A stretch of 64,000 nt of DNA from Amaranthus tricolor (Eukaryota; Streptophyta; Magnoliopsida; Caryophyllales; Amaranthaceae): NCBI RefSeq assembly GCF_026212465.1, contig NC_080059.1, forward strand, positions 11,797,329 through 11,861,328, in the 5' to 3' direction. The notes under the pieces are model-generated. The model saw only the letters and a list, made by a program, of their open reading frames with translations, searched no databases and was not told the origin of the DNA. Both the position numbers and the translations under genes were made by a program. Numbering within the stretch: position 1 is the stretch's first letter; each line of letters opens with the position of its first letter. Positions 1 through 12,534 of the stretch are shown here, piece by piece.

Positions 1-2
1 CA

Positions 3-425
3 AGCTCAGTTTCAGATCTGAAAGGCTTAGCAAGCATTATGATCAACATTGGAATGGCAAATGCATCAGAAACTTACACATATTTATCATCCCAACTCCC
101 AAGCACCAGTATTATAACTGATCATAATACAAAGGTAGGAGTATTTCAATTTTGTGCTTCAAAATATTCATTGGCTAATGATTCATTAAAATCTTCATTG
201 CAAGATTTGGGATTAGAGAATTATGATTATGCAAGAGTGGATGTAATGGGTGCTGCTGATTACACTAATGTTTGTCATAATGCATTTAAAAGGCTAAGTG
301 GGGTTACTTATCCTGCTTTGCTTAAGGCTAGAGAAGATGGGTTTAAGCATATTTGTATTGTTGTTTTGGGTATTATTGATCAACTTTCTAATATTAATAT
401 TAATAATAATAATAATAATAATTGA
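3..425 (+). CDS. Plant invertase/pectin methylesterase inhibitor (PMEI) domain protein, 3' part
   Basis: The reading frame is open from the window edge, so the true start, signal peptide and first half of the four-helix bundle lie outside. The visible part begins SDLKGLASIMINIGMANA and contains DYARVDVMGAADYTNVCHNAF, the C-terminal half of the PMEI fold with its conserved Cys. Family members act in the cell wall or vacuole, inhibiting pectin methylesterases or invertases; the sequence alone cannot say which. The tail ends in a run of asparagines coded by an (AAT)n microsatellite directly before the TGA, so the last residues probably vary between individuals. The Met at base 39 is internal, not the start. 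Family assignment is firm; the specific target is unknown. Confidence 0.8.
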   Translation, partial: SSVSDLKGLASIMINIGMANASETYTYLSSQLPSTSIITDHNTKVGVFQFCASKYSLANDSLKSSLQDLGLENYDYARVDVMGAADYTNVCHNAFKRLSGVTYPALLKAREDGFKHICIVVLGIIDQLSNININNNNNNN

Positions 426-1270
426 TTTTTGGGTTTGTAATGTTTAATTTGTTGTTTATATAGTGTTATATTGACTTAATTTGCTACTATTTCTTGCTTT
501 TGTTATGGTTATGATTTATGTTTTTATTTAGCAAATTGAGTTAATTATCTATTTTTATATTGAATTAATATCTTTTATATGTTTTTTAAGTTGTGAGTTT
601 TTCTCTAATTTCCAAAAATTTATATGAATATCAATGTAGTTTAATTTATTTGATATTTTATGTACTTATATTATGTTTGTAAAAATTAAATTAGGAGTAC
701 AAGGGAAAGGAAAGGGAAGGGATGGGATGGGTAAGAAGAAATAATACATTTTGTTTGTCGTTTAGAAGGGAAGGGAAAGAAAAAGAAAGGAAAACGAGTA
801 CTTTGTTGTTTATATACTGTCATAATTAATGACTTAATTTGCTACTATTTCTTGGTGTTGATAATTTATGGTTTTATTTAGCAAATTAAATTAATTTCTT
901 TTGAAATCTTTTCACTCAAATTATATCATTAATAAAATTTTTCTATGTTTTTCTTTTAAACTCCTTCACTCGCTTTTTGTTATTTAAACAATAAATCTTA
1001 CATCCTTTCTATCCATACATAGTGTTGCAATTTAGTTAATTAGCTCGTAATAAAGACATTTTATATTGGTAAATATATACTACTTCATAACTAACCTAAT
1101 TATTTTTAAAAACTTACACCGATCTCTTTGTCCCTATGAATTTGCATTACATTAAATTTTAGTTTATCCTACTAATTTTACATCATTTTTATTTTAATAA
1201 TGGTCTAATTTTTCTTCTTTTAATGTCACTCACAAATTTATATACATTCTCAATCTTAACCTCTTATTTA
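426..1270. other. AT-rich intergenic DNA
   Basis: This is the 3' flank of the PMEI-like gene. An imperfect direct repeat is visible (TTGTTTATATAGTG-type blocks followed by TTTGCTACTATTTCTTG, near 450-500 and 805-860), together with a purine-rich tract near 700-790. No coding exon was recognised. Confidence 0.5.
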
Positions 1271-1690
1271 TACTCCCTCCGTTTTTTAATAAAGTTTCTA
1301 TAAAGAATATTTATAAAAATTAAGAAAATCAGAATTGTTTAGATAGTGCAAATATTATTTTATTGAATAATAAATTTAATGTTGGAAAATTGAGGATATA
1401 TTATTAAAAAATATTAAAAGAAAGTTAGTGGAAAAAGAAATGGGGACCACAACTAATAAAAATATGTTTTTATAAAGTTTGTGGAAAACATGTCGGAACC
1501 ATAAGAAATATAAAAATGTTAAAATAAAGTTAGTGAAAAATATATGAAGACCATAAATATTATTAAAACATTAAAAAAAATTACCAAGGTCACTTTTGTC
1601 AAAAATTTGTGATATAAATAAAAAGAATTTTTATGAAAATAACAAATAAAACATCCCAAAATAAAAGTGAAAACTTTTTTATAGAGTATT
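1271..1690 (+). mobile_element. Stowaway-like MITE, copy 1 (left end kept)
   Basis: The left end is TACTCCCTCCGTTTTTTAATAAAG, in pieces the TA target plus CTCCCTCCGT terminus typical of plant Stowaway-type MITEs. The body matches the region 2412-2801 almost throughout in direct orientation, including blocks such as AAATATTATTTTATTGAATA and TTTGTGATATAAAT. The right inverted terminus is eroded here. Non-coding. Confidence 0.7.
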
Positions 1691-1926
1691 ATACACTTGT
1701 TTTATGTCTCATTCCCTAACTTAATTTTCTTTTCAATTTTTCTTTTCATTATATTTCCGATCTTTATTTTAGTAGAATTACCGACATTACATCCTACACC
1801 TACGAGAAAATTAACTTTCTCTTTTCATTTTGGTATGTTCCTCAATTTTCATTTTTGGGTAATAGTCGTATTTCCTTTCCTTTTATCTCATTGATTACTT
1901 TGTAATCTAACTATTTATTTTTATTA

Positions 1927-2183
1927 TTCTTCCGTTTCATTATACTTGTTATATTTAACTTTTTACGCAATTCAATGTGATATTTTAATCATTTATATTT
2001 TAAACTATACAAATCTAAAAATTATAAGAAGTTAATATCATGAAAGTATGCGATTAGACGATTCAAACAAGATCCCACATGACTATATTTTTTCTTACAC
2101 ATTAATCGCAATATATAAAATAAGTTTGAACGATGAATAGTGTAAATAACAGAAATGTAACGATTATTTCAGAACGGAAGAAA
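1927..2183. mobile_element. Short MITE with TTCTTCCGTT termini
   Basis: The left end TTCTTCCGTTTCATTATACT and the right end, whose reverse complement starts TTTCTTCCGTTCTG, form imperfect terminal inverted repeats flanked by TA. It sits between the two copies of the CTCCCTCCGT element. Non-coding, about 257 bp. Confidence 0.6.
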
Positions 2184-2411
2184 TATTATTTTATTTTCTA
2201 ACTAAAAATTATTTTTACCATTAAAATGATCAATTATGGGTGCAATAAACATAATATTTTCTTTCTACTAATGTAAAATAAAAGTACTTCTTTTATTGAT
2301 ATTCACCATCAAATTAAGCTAATCGTCAGCATTTTGGGGTCAATGTTGATAGGACAGATACCGACTTTTGTCTCACTAGCTCCGACCTCCGAGTGTTGCC
2401 ATCAAGTTTCT

Positions 2412-2801
2412 TTATGGGAATTAGAAAAAATTAAATTTTTTAGACAGTAGAAATATTATTTTATTGAATAATAAATTTAATAGAGAAAAAGTGAAGATCA
2501 TAAATATTTATAAAATATTAAAAAAAAGTTAGTGGAAAAAATATAAGGATCACAACTAATAAAGAAATATTTTTATAAAGTTAGTAGGAAACATGTGGGA
2601 CCATAAAGAATATAAAAATGTTAAAATAAAGTTAGTGGAAGATATGTGAGGACATAAGTATTATTAAAATATTAAAATGAAGATGAGTAAGATTATTTTT
2701 GTCCAAAATTTGTGATATAAATGGAAAGTTTTCTTATAGGAACAATAAATAAAACACCCCAAAATGAAAAGTGAAAACTTCTTTAAGAAACGGAGGGAGT
2801 A
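2412..2801 (+). mobile_element. Stowaway-like MITE, copy 2 (right end kept)
   Basis: This is the second copy of the element at 1271-1690, in the same orientation. It keeps the right terminus CGGAGGGAGTA, the reverse complement of the left terminus kept by copy 1, but lacks its own left terminus. The two copies therefore describe one element end to end. Confidence 0.7.
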
Positions 2802-4165
2802 TTTCATTAGTTACATTCGCAACATTAGAAATATTGTATTATTTATTTACTATTTTTAATTTATGATTAGCTTTTGATCTATAAGTTAGAATACAGTGAA
2901 GTGAGATTTTGTTTGACTCGTCTCAATCTAAAACTTATTAATATTAAATTTTTGTATTTTTTTTATACATAATTAGAAATATTAAGAATTAAATTAGTGT
3001 ATTAGACTGCATTAAAAGTCAAACATTGCAAGTATTTTAAAACGAATGAAGTATTCACCTATTAGGTGAGGAAATCAAGAAAAAAAATAAAATATTTATT
3101 GTTGGATAGTTTGAAATAAATGTATAGATGAAATGAAAATAAAACTTCTTGAAGTATAAAATAAGAGTGTATAGAGGAGAATAAAATAAAAAATGTATGC
3201 AAGAAATAAGATAAATATGATAGGACATACTAAAAAGCAAAATGTGAGCAGAAAAACTCTGCGACTCAAATTTTTTATTTTGTTAGCTTTTCTTTGCTAC
3301 ACAATAATCCTTTGGAAAAGTTGTTTTGAATAATCTACTTATTATCCATTCTTTGTTGACAATCTCACCTTTTGAAAATTTTAAAATAATCCATCATTTA
3401 CATTTTTTTTGTTGCAAATGGACATTTATTGCAAAAAACCACGTACCTGTAAATCCCTTTTCCTTAATTAACTTATTCAAACACCTTTTATTTTTCTAAT
3501 TAAAAAACCTTTTTAACCTTCATGAAACTCTCCATCTACCTCTTCCTCTTCATTTCTAATCTCATAATCATAATTCCATCTTTTCCAATTGAAAAAACTA
3601 CCGTGAATAATATAATCTTTTGTTAATTTTTCTACAATAATGCCAACTATTAATTAATCATGAATAATACAAACATATGGGGTATGTTCCTAGAATAATA
3701 TCAACTTTAGTTTATTAACTAATTTACCAATTATTTTTGTCTTATAATCACTTATAATTTAATTTTTAACATGTTAGGGATTTTCTAAGAAAACATCCTT
3801 AAAGTTGGTATTATTCATAATTAATCAATAATTATAATTATTGTGAGAAAATTAACAAAAAATTATATTATTTACGATTATTTTTCCTATTCAATTTCAC
3901 TCTATTAGGGATTTTCAAGTTGTGGCTAAGCAAGTGCTTAAGCCGTATACTTTTGCTGTCATCTACTCATTTCCTCAGTATATACAGTAATGATAAATAA
4001 TAAAAGAATTTGGTTAAAGTAGTAAAAAGTCAGCGAACAATTAAAATTTTAAAATGTGTTTATCCTTATGTTAATTCCAAAATGACAAAAATTACTTACA
4101 TTTGGATTTGATGCAGAACTAAAAATAAAACTAAAGGGATGGCTTAATTAATGTGTATCACTCGT

Positions 4166-4198
<33 letters not shown>

Positions 4199-5460
4199 AA
4201 AAAAAACTTGTAGAAGTCCACGTCTAACACTTTGACAAGAAAAGAAATTAGAGCTCATACATTTTAACATTATTAAAAAGTTTACTAAATTAAAAATTTG
4301 AAAGTTTATTTTTATCCTTTCGAAATTTTAGAGTTAAATATGATGTTACTTTATAGAAGCAAACTTATAAAGAAGAAGGAAGATAACCTGTTGAATGTAA
4401 TAACTAGTAGTAACCTGAAATAGTTAGTCTGTTTTTTTGAGGGTCTATTTGCAACAATATGAAGGTAAATATTGGATTATTTAAAAATTTTCAAAAAGTA
4501 AAATTATTTACAAAGAATGGCAATAAGTTTGATTATTCAGTATAATTTTTCCTTTCCTTTTTGTGCCTATTTCAATTCATCATATATTTTTTTGCATTTA
4601 CTCCTACTTTACTTTTTTATTCATCTCTAATACTTAACTCTTTAACGATTCTATTATTAATCACCATCTTTTTTTTATTGTATTGTCATCCTTTATAAAA
4701 TGATTTTTCAATTTCAACTCTATCTCTCTAATATCTAGGCTCTCAATTAAATTCAACATCGAAACAATGTGGCTGATGAATTTGATCATCAAAACAATTC
4801 GCTAATGAATTTTTTTTGTAATTTGAATGAAAAAAAAATAGAGATGAGAATTGCACGTTTTATGACCTAGGCCCTATCGCTCAAAATGTGCAGCTGGACC
4901 TAAGTCCAGAAGTTCATTTTGTGCGACTCTTAACTTTTTTCTTTTTTTTTCTTGCATTATTAATTTTTTTAAAAATATTTTTACCAATATATATAGGATA
5001 ACTTTAAGAACTTAACTGACGATATGGACTATTCAACTAAATTTGTTAGAGATAGGCAATAGAATTCAGTAGATAAATTACATGATTAGATGAGATAGCT
5101 ATATTGAAATTGGTTTTCAATTTACTCGTGCATTGTATAAATAAAAAAGGATCGTTTTACTATTAGTTTATATCTACGATGTCATCGTTATGGTAGATTT
5201 AGAGGTTAATTACATGATTTAGCTAACACCCCTCAAATAAGTTCTAAAAAGCATGTGGTTGTCGATTTATGATATTAGGATAGTGTCGAAAACTAGTAAA
5301 AAGACCATAGTAGGCTTAGAGGTCAATTTGCAGTATTTTTATAGTTGGACCAATGTTTATATATTTTTTTATCATCTCATCATATATGTTAATGTATCTT
5401 CTTCATCTCATTGGTAAACTTACTTATGTTCTTGTTTGTCTAGGACCGAAAGTAATTATG
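2802..5460. other. Long AT-rich intergenic stretch
   Basis: No exon, RNA gene or delimitable element was recognised. It contains a roughly 30-base A run at 4168-4197, which could be the tail of an old retroposed sequence, although nothing recognisable precedes it. Short open frames here have no family resemblance. Confidence 0.5.
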
Positions 5461-5469
5461 TTTATCCTA

Positions 5470-5755
5470 AGTTGGTTAGAGTAATAAAATGTAATGAAAA
5501 GGAAAATGATAAAGAGGAGTAAAGGTAAGGGTATGGGTTATGTTGTTTGGTATGAAAATATAAGGGAAAAACTTAATTGATCATAGAAAGAAAATTTGTT
5601 ACTTGACATAAATGAATGGTAACAAAATAAGGGTATCTATTACCCTCAAGAAAGGGATTTGGTTAACCTAATATCATACCAAACAAATATGTGGAGTAAT
5701 GGTAATTAAATCACTTACTTAGTATTAAAAAGTTCATACCAAACACCCCTAAGAG
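5470..5755. mobile_element. Possible hAT-like MITE
   Basis: TTGTTTGGTATGAAAATAT near 5550 and its inverted partner ATATCATACCAAACAAATAT near 5670, plus a terminal CATACCAAACACCCCTAAG near 5735-5755, resemble the ACCAAACACCCCT ends of plant hAT-type MITEs. The left boundary is not clear and no target duplication was found. Confidence 0.35.
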
Positions 5756-6654
5756 TATTAGATGATTAAGAGCGAGGGTGTTTTAAGACATAATTGCAAA
5801 CGTATTCTAGTTTAATTTGCTTTAACCAATTCAAAATAATTATATATACTAATTACTAATTAGTGTCACACATGCAAAATTATTAACTTCATGTGAGCAA
5901 TTTACGATGAGCTATATTTGCAATGAATTATTAACTAATTATAGCTTTCACTAAAATACCAACTTTCGATCACTACTTGGTATTGACTATTGTCTATGTA
6001 TAATGAAAAAGGATCAATCAATACTTTATGTAAGCAATTTGCAATAAGTTAAATTTGAAATGAGTTATTAACTTTAATAAAAAAAAAACACTAGATCTCT
6101 ACTTGGTATTGGCTACTATGTAAGTGTAATGAACTTAATTAGGATCAATCAATCACTTTGTATGAGCAGCTTGCAATGAGTTTTTTTTTTTTTTTAATCC
6201 ATTTTTTTAAGTTTAGGTTTTAAGGATCAAATTCAGGTTTACAAAATTTAGATAGATACTAGGTACTTTTTAGCAATTTAATTTATATAGGATTTTTTAT
6301 GAGGTTCAACTTCAATTCGTCTCGGAATCAGACTCAAATTATATTGGAGTCGAATATTTTTTTCTCGAATTCAGATCGAATTACGTTCCTCGAATTTAAT
6401 CGTTTCAGAGGTGAATTCAGAATTGAATTGTTATCTCTAAAAATGGCTCAGCCCCTATATATTTGGTCTCACTGTATGACAATCTTTCCTTATAAATTGT
6501 GTGCAATTACTCCTTTGAGTTCAAGGTTTAATAGGCCAACATATGGCATGACCCGGTAGCACGTGTATCCATACCATGTCAAATGCCTTATTTTTGGATG
6601 GCCACTACGAAAAGAGATGGTTAACCCCTATATAAGAAGGAACAAACTCAATTA
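5756..6654. other. AT-rich spacer
   Basis: This stretch contains two diverged copies of a block with TATTGACTATTGTCTATGTA / TATTGGCTACTATGTAAGTG followed by AATGA and GATCAATCAAT (about 5880-6180), i.e. an old local duplication. A T run follows at about 6181-6196. No gene recognised. Confidence 0.4.
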
Positions 6655-6923
6655 AAATCTTAAGCTGATAATTGAGGTCTCAGAATATGTTATATATTTT
6701 AACATATTCCTTCATACAAGAGTCTTTTGGGCTAGAAGTGTGAATGCAGCACATGCCATTTTCGTACCTAACTCTAATATTCCACTTTAAATGAGGAGTG
6801 TTGAGATTCGGACTCGTGACCTCTTGTCATGCTGGCTTTGATACCATGTCAAGAAATCAACTCTACCAAAAACTCATCCTGATGATTAAAGTCCTAGAAT
6901 ATGTTATATACTCTAATCTTGTT
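6655..6923 (-). mobile_element. Remnant of a small LTR retroelement (TRIM-like)
   Basis: On the minus strand, bases 6846-6831 read TGGTATCAAAGCCAGC, one change from the initiator-tRNA-Met primer-binding site TGGTATCAGAGCC used by many plant LTR elements. It is bracketed by two diverged direct blocks containing AGAATATGTTATATA (about 6655-6720 and 6865-6920), the likely LTR remnants. No coding sequence lies between them, as expected for a TRIM. MULE element A inserted at its right edge. Confidence 0.55.
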
Positions 6924-7103
6924 GAAAATTTGAAACCATTAAGCGAAAAAGTAAAAAAAATGAACAAAATAATCTAACTTTCAAAAATATTCCAAAAGTA
7001 AGCGTGAAAATCCCAAACCTAAGGTTTGAAGCTGTTCGTAGTTACTAACTGCGAACAGCCAAATAGGACAAAATAGCTGTTCGCAGTTAGTAACTGCGAA
7101 CAG
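6924..7103 (+). repeat. MULE A left terminal inverted repeat with two palindromes
   Basis: This pairs with 12535-12761 in inverted orientation. The palindromes at 7032-7058 and 7077-7103 each consist of a 13-nt arm (CTGTTCGCAGTTA, one change in the first copy), one central base, and the reverse complement of the arm. They are separated by an AAATAGGACAAAATAG spacer. Confidence 0.9.
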
Positions 7104-7625
7104 ACCTGCTGCACAAAAATACGCATTCGTTTCTTTTCTTCCCATTTTTTCCCATTTCTCAAAACCCTACCTTCACACTCGACATTCTCCCACTAAAACC
7201 ATCGATTCAATCCATCAATTCTTGCATTCCTCTTTCAATTTTGCACTTCAAAATTAGTGTGGGATACTCTAGCTTGCTCAAAGGTAAACTTGTTTGTGTT
7301 TTTTTGGTGTATATGTAGTTTTTTAGGGTTATAATCAAATTTGCTAATTTTTTCAAATGTAGGTTGGTAGTTGTTAAATTAAGACTATTCTTAATCATCC
7401 ATAAGTATTGAAGGTAATTTTTAATTGTTTTTATAGCTTTATGTTGTTTTTTAAAGTAATGTTGTTGAATTTGTTGAATTCAATGTTGATAATATTATTA
7501 GAAATGAAGTAATATTATTAGTAATAATTTTTAGACCAAAAAAGATTGTAATCAAATGAATATAATGTACTTGTACGGGCATGAAGTTGATGATGATGTT
7601 GATTTTCTTTGTATTAATGTAGAAA
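7104..7625 (+). promoter_or_regulatory. Leader of the MULE A transposase gene
   Basis: No protein is encoded here. Probable 5'-leader introns end in TTTTTTCAAATGTAG (about 7362) and TTAATGTAG just before AAAATGGCATCATTT. The equivalent region of element C (minus strand, about 39873-40400) also has leader introns and ends in GTAG just before its ATG, so a spliced leader looks conserved. Splice sites are inferred, not tested. Confidence 0.45.
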
Positions 7626-10108
7626 ATGGCATCATTTCGCGTGACTATAGTATGTTTTTGGAATGGTTGTATTCGAGAAACTAGTGGCAAAGTTCATCAT
7701 GTTGGGGGAAGACGTAAGTTGTTTGCTTGCAATTCGAACATGGATTTGAACCACTTTAAACGTTTTATATGTTCTAAGATTGGATTGGACCCTACTAGAA
7801 GTACCGTAAATATAAGCTTTAAATATGACATGAGTGGAGAATTGCTTGCCTTTCCTGTTGAGGATGATAAGGCTATAGATGCTATGTGGGAGCATTTAAA
7901 GTCCACCCAAATTCCCTCTTTGGAGTTATACGTAGAAGAAGTACCATTAGGGAATGTAGTTGCTTCTAATCCTACTCCTACCCCTATGCTTATATTAACT
8001 CAGGAAACTGTAAATCCCGTCGTTTCTTCCGCATCTTGTACTTTTTCTCAACCCCCTACGAATCAAGTTCCAATTGATTCAGTGGTTAACTTTAGTGAAA
8101 CTGCTGAGATGAGACCTTGGAATGATGGAAATGAGAGTAATGAGCTCATTGACGATCCTTCTGAGGACGATGTGGATGTCGATGAGGATGCGCTAGCAAA
8201 TGACATGACCCTAGGCAACATTCCTATAATCATTCCTCCTACACCTTATGCCCTCTATCCACCTTTAGACGAGTATGAGGAGGACAACTCATGGAGGACT
8301 TGGGCTTGTGATACCACATACATCGAAGACGGAGAGTTTGAGAAGGGTATGATGTTTGATAGCAAGGAACGTTGTTGGAAGCTATCAGTGTATCATATTC
8401 GCAGAAATGTGGAGTACAGAACGGAGACCTCGAACCAAACTGTCCTTACCTTGAAGTGCAAGCGGGGTTGTTCGTGGAGATTTAGGGCTACGTTTGATTC
8501 TTATTTATCTTCATGGCGTATTGTTACCTATAAGGGTAAGCATGGTTCTTGTGTATTGGGTAGTGACACTGTTTCGGCTGGACGCATTCACCTGACATCT
8601 TCTGTCATTAACAATGTCATTAGAAATTGTGTTGCAAAAGACCCATCCATTAAGGTATTTGTCGTGCGGCAGATGGTTAAAGATCGTTTTGGTGTGGATG
8701 TGAATTATAAGCGAGCGTGGTGTGCAAGGCAATAAGCCTTGTTGTCCATTTACGGGACCTGGGAAGGTTCTTACTCACTCCTTCCACGTTTTTTAGAAGC
8801 TTTGCAACATTCCAACCCGGGGTTAGTACTTGAGTGGTATTTTAAGGAAGACAATGACACGGGTGTATATGTGAGACCTAATATTAGGACCTTCTAACGT
8901 GTCTTTTGGGCCTTTAAACCTTGCATTGAAGGCTTCAATTATTGTAAACCTCTTATCGCCATTTACGGCACACACTTGTATGGTAAATATCGTCATACCT
9001 TATTGACTGCCATTGCCCAAGATGGTGATAAGGGAATCTTTCCATTGGCCTTTGCCTTAGTAGAAAAGGAGAATATAAGTGCATGGTCGTGGTTTGTGGC
9101 TTGTATTCGTAAGCATGTCACACAGAAGATGGGTTTATGCATTATTTCTGATGACACGCTGGTATTTTAGCAACCATGGAAGACCCGGAGTGGCAACCAC
9201 CTAATACTTATCATAGGTTTTGCTTACGCCATTTGCTTAACAACTTCAATCGTGCTATGGGTAATGTTCAGTTGAAGAAGTTGTTTGGTAAAACAGCTGA
9301 GCAAAGACAACAAGTTAAGGTAATGAATGGTTTAAAGGCAATCGTGAATGCAAAACGAGAGGCAATTTTCTGGATTGATGACGTGGGTGATATGTCTAAG
9401 TGGTCATTGTGTCATGATGGAAGTCATAGGTATAGCGTTAATAACACGAACTTAGCTGAAGTTTTCAACTATGTGATGAAGGGTGTACGTTTCTTACCTT
9501 TGACAACAGTCGTTGAATTCACCTTCTATCGGGTAAACGACTACTTTGTTCAAAGACGTGAACGTGCTAGCGCATGGTTATTTGGAGGACACATGTACAC
9601 AGCGCATGCCACTAGGATTATCAATAGAAATACTGAGAAGGCAAATTTCCATGACATAATCGCATTTGATTATAGAAGTGGTGTATTCGAAGTTAAGACT
9701 GGGAGGGGAACTAGAGGATCGTCCAAGGGGGGTAAGATTCAACATGTAGACTTGAATCAAATGAAGTGTACATGTAACAAACTTGAGATATACCACCTTC
9801 CTTGTTCACATATACTAGTTGTTTGAATCAAACGACATCTTTCATATGAGAGGTTTGTGGATCCGTGCTATACATCTCAAAGTTATGCAAGTACATACGA
9901 ACATTACTTTATGCCAATGATCGATAAGAGGTCATGGCCGCAATACACGGGCTTTGAACTTAGACACGATCCCGATCAAATTCGGGGTAAAGGGAGGCCT
10001 AAGTCTAGGAGAATTGTCAACGAAATGGATGAGGGTAGAAAGAAACGATCTAATTGTCGTCGTTGTGGAAGTGAAGGTCACAACACTAAAACCTGTAACT
10101 CAAGGTAA
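7626..10108 (+). pseudogene. MURA-type Mutator transposase pseudogene (element A)
   Basis: Domains run in the usual plant MULE order. First is a PB1-like N-terminus (MASFRVTIVCFW onward), then an acidic linker. The MuDR DNA-binding region follows (about 8300-8560, ending CKRGCSWRFRA). The MULE DDE domain covers about 8920-9170, a SWIM zinc finger (CTCNKLEIYHLPCSH) about 9766-9812, and a CCHC knuckle (CRRCGSEGHNTKTC) about 10054-10098. It is inactivated by in-frame stops at 8733-8735, 8895-8897 and 9824-9826, and by a one-base deletion near 9153 that moves the frame from 0 to +2. The first catalytic Asp, normally in the motif D-G-T-H-L, is Tyr (codon 8964-8966). An intact product would bind the element ends and catalyse transposition in the nucleus. 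Confidence 0.92.
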
Positions 10109-10202
10109 TATGTTATATATATTATACTAGCATGATAATCTATAACTCAAGATAATATGTTATATATATTATACATAATTACATAATTGTAATATTAACT
10201 AG
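10109..10202 (+). repeat. Short tandem duplication between transposase and PMD genes
   Basis: The last codons of the transposase plus its 3' flank (AACTCAAGGTAATATG and the following TTATATATATTATA) are repeated once about 47 bp further on, from about 10143. The copy lies entirely in the spacer before the PMD gene. Confidence 0.6.
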
Positions 10203-12024
10203 AGCTGCAAAGCAGTAGAGGAGATAGATCCAGCAGCTCCAGGACCCTTAGATCATAGTGTCTTGACTATGCAGCATGAGCACAGGAGTGCTCCTCTTTG
10301 GGATGCCCAGGTTAGGTGTACGATACTTGTGATTTGCATTTTACTAATGCTAACATACAAGTAACTTATTTATATGTCAATATTCATAGGTGTCCGATGC
10401 AGAAACGCTAGGCACCAGGCATCCAGATTTCGTTCCATGGGTGATCGATGATAGGATTATCCCGTACTTAAGCTAGCAAGGTTATATGACTTTCACCTCG
10501 TTGCATACGACAGAGTTGACCGTGCCATTATCACAGCACTGGTCGAGAGATGGCGTCAGGAGACGCATGCATTTCATCTACCTCTAGGTGAGGCTACCAT
10601 CACAATGCTTGATGTAGCCTTACTAACGCGGCTTCCCATCGAAGGACGTGCCGTGTGTACAGCCGGATGCCAGCTATCAGGCTAGCGTGACATGGTGCAG
10701 CGCATATTAGGAGAGCGCCCTCCACCGGAAGTGATAAGGGGGAGCGGTTTGCGCTGCACGTGGTTAGTTCAGACCTTCTCACATCTCCCCGAAGATGCTG
10801 ATGAAGACACCATTTCGAGGTACGCCGAGGCGTACCTCTTATACTTGATAGGAGCTGTGTTGTTTACCGATAAAACAAACAACCAAATACAGCTCCTTTA
10901 CTTAACTTTACTTGACGACCCGTGAGAGCGCATCGCCGAGTATAGCTGGGATTCCGCATCCCTTGGATACCTGTATAGGAGGCTATGTGGTGCTGCCCAA
11001 AAGAACGTCAAAGAGATTGCGGGGCCAATAGTCATATTACAGGTAATAAAATTAACATTTAACTCTAATCCGGTGTAGTTGAATTACATACTAATTACAT
11101 TTCCAATGTTCAGTTGTGGGCGTGGGAGCATATCACTTACATTTTCATGACATGTATTTTAGTTTTTGTGGGACCCATACCCTATCGAAGCCTACGTAGC
11201 TGTACCCGAACACTCGGGGATTCATTCAGGTGCGTGGAGGGCTTCTGTGCCACTCATATGCTTCGACATTGTCGAAGTACATCTACCAGAGCGCGTACTG
11301 CGCCAATATGGGTTGGTACAGGGCATTCCACCACCTTGTGACACTAAACCCCAGCTGCACCAGATTTCAGGCAAAAATCAGGGTGCGGCAAACTGGATGG
11401 ACATCAACTGGCGTCACATCGCTCGTTGGGATGGTAGACTGGAGCTGTTGGCACAAGGTGCACCGATCGATGTTCATGGCGCACCTACTACACCAGACTA
11501 CATGCCGTGGTTCCTCTCCATCACGCACCGATGGATGACACCACGTGCCATCTTCGCAGTAGCACATTATGCACCTGTTGTGCCTACGATGATTCAATTT
11601 GTAAGTCTTCATTTGCATTTATATGATTAAATTGCCTTTTAAATAATATAATGTTACAATAACTAAATATTAATTGCAGGCACAAGGTGCGGCAACAGTG
11701 ATGCGATACAGCCACGAGGAGCCAGTGAGGGAGATTGCGCATGGCATGCTCATCGGCTCGCAGTTCCAGCACTTCATATCGGAAGTCGCTGCATAGTCCT
11801 CACCGACTACCGCCCATACGCACGTCTCATCTCCTGCTTATGACTATCATTTGGAGGAGATGGACCATTTATACCCCGTTGACGTTGGAGGGACCTCGCA
11901 GGCTGAGCCATCACAGTACCAATCCCCTCCGCTGCCAAAGCGACACCCGAACGCCTCTTACTATCGTAGGAGGCGTAGGAGACCAACTCGTTTGAATAGG
12001 GTAGATGAGGGTCGTGAGCGTTAA
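10203..12024 (+). pseudogene. Plant mobile domain (PMD) gene, MAIN/MAIL1-like, broken (element A)
   Basis: The inferred product matches the plant mobile domain (aminotransferase-like, PMD family). It has an HRSAPLWDAQ start block, a VSDAETLGTRHPDFVPW block, YLLYLIGAVLF, and a C-terminal block PLICFDIVEVHLPERVLRQY. Four exons are inferred with GT/AG introns at 10311-10389, 11043-11113 and 11601-11679. Lesions: a one-base loss near 10470, a stop near 10683, a stop near 10925, a frame change near 11160 and a stop near 11795. Host PMD proteins such as MAIN and MAIL1 act in silencing and genome stability; the role of transposon-borne PMD genes is unclear. The first ATG in the frame is at 10269, but homology extends upstream to about 10203. 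Confidence 0.85.
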
Positions 12025-12049
12025 CGTTTAACTTTTGTGTATTTGGATC

Positions 12050-12317
<268 letters not shown>

Positions 12318-12534
12318 AGTTGTATATTTCAAACATTTGTTTATATTTTGTTGTATATATATGTTTGATTATTTTATCATAGCATCCAAGCTTTCACTTA
12401 CAAATGATCGGAGTTTTGGCGATGAATCATGCCGCCTGAAATATACGTTGACCTGTAATTACTTATTCTAATGTCTCTAATGCAAATACAACAAATAACA
12501 ACTCAAAAATTAAGGAAAAAAAAATATTAAATAT

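Noticed and set aside
6790..6860. A tRNA gene, suggested by the GATTCGGACTCG and GATACCATG strings
   Set aside because: No cloverleaf can be formed; the match is to a retroelement primer-binding site on the minus strand.
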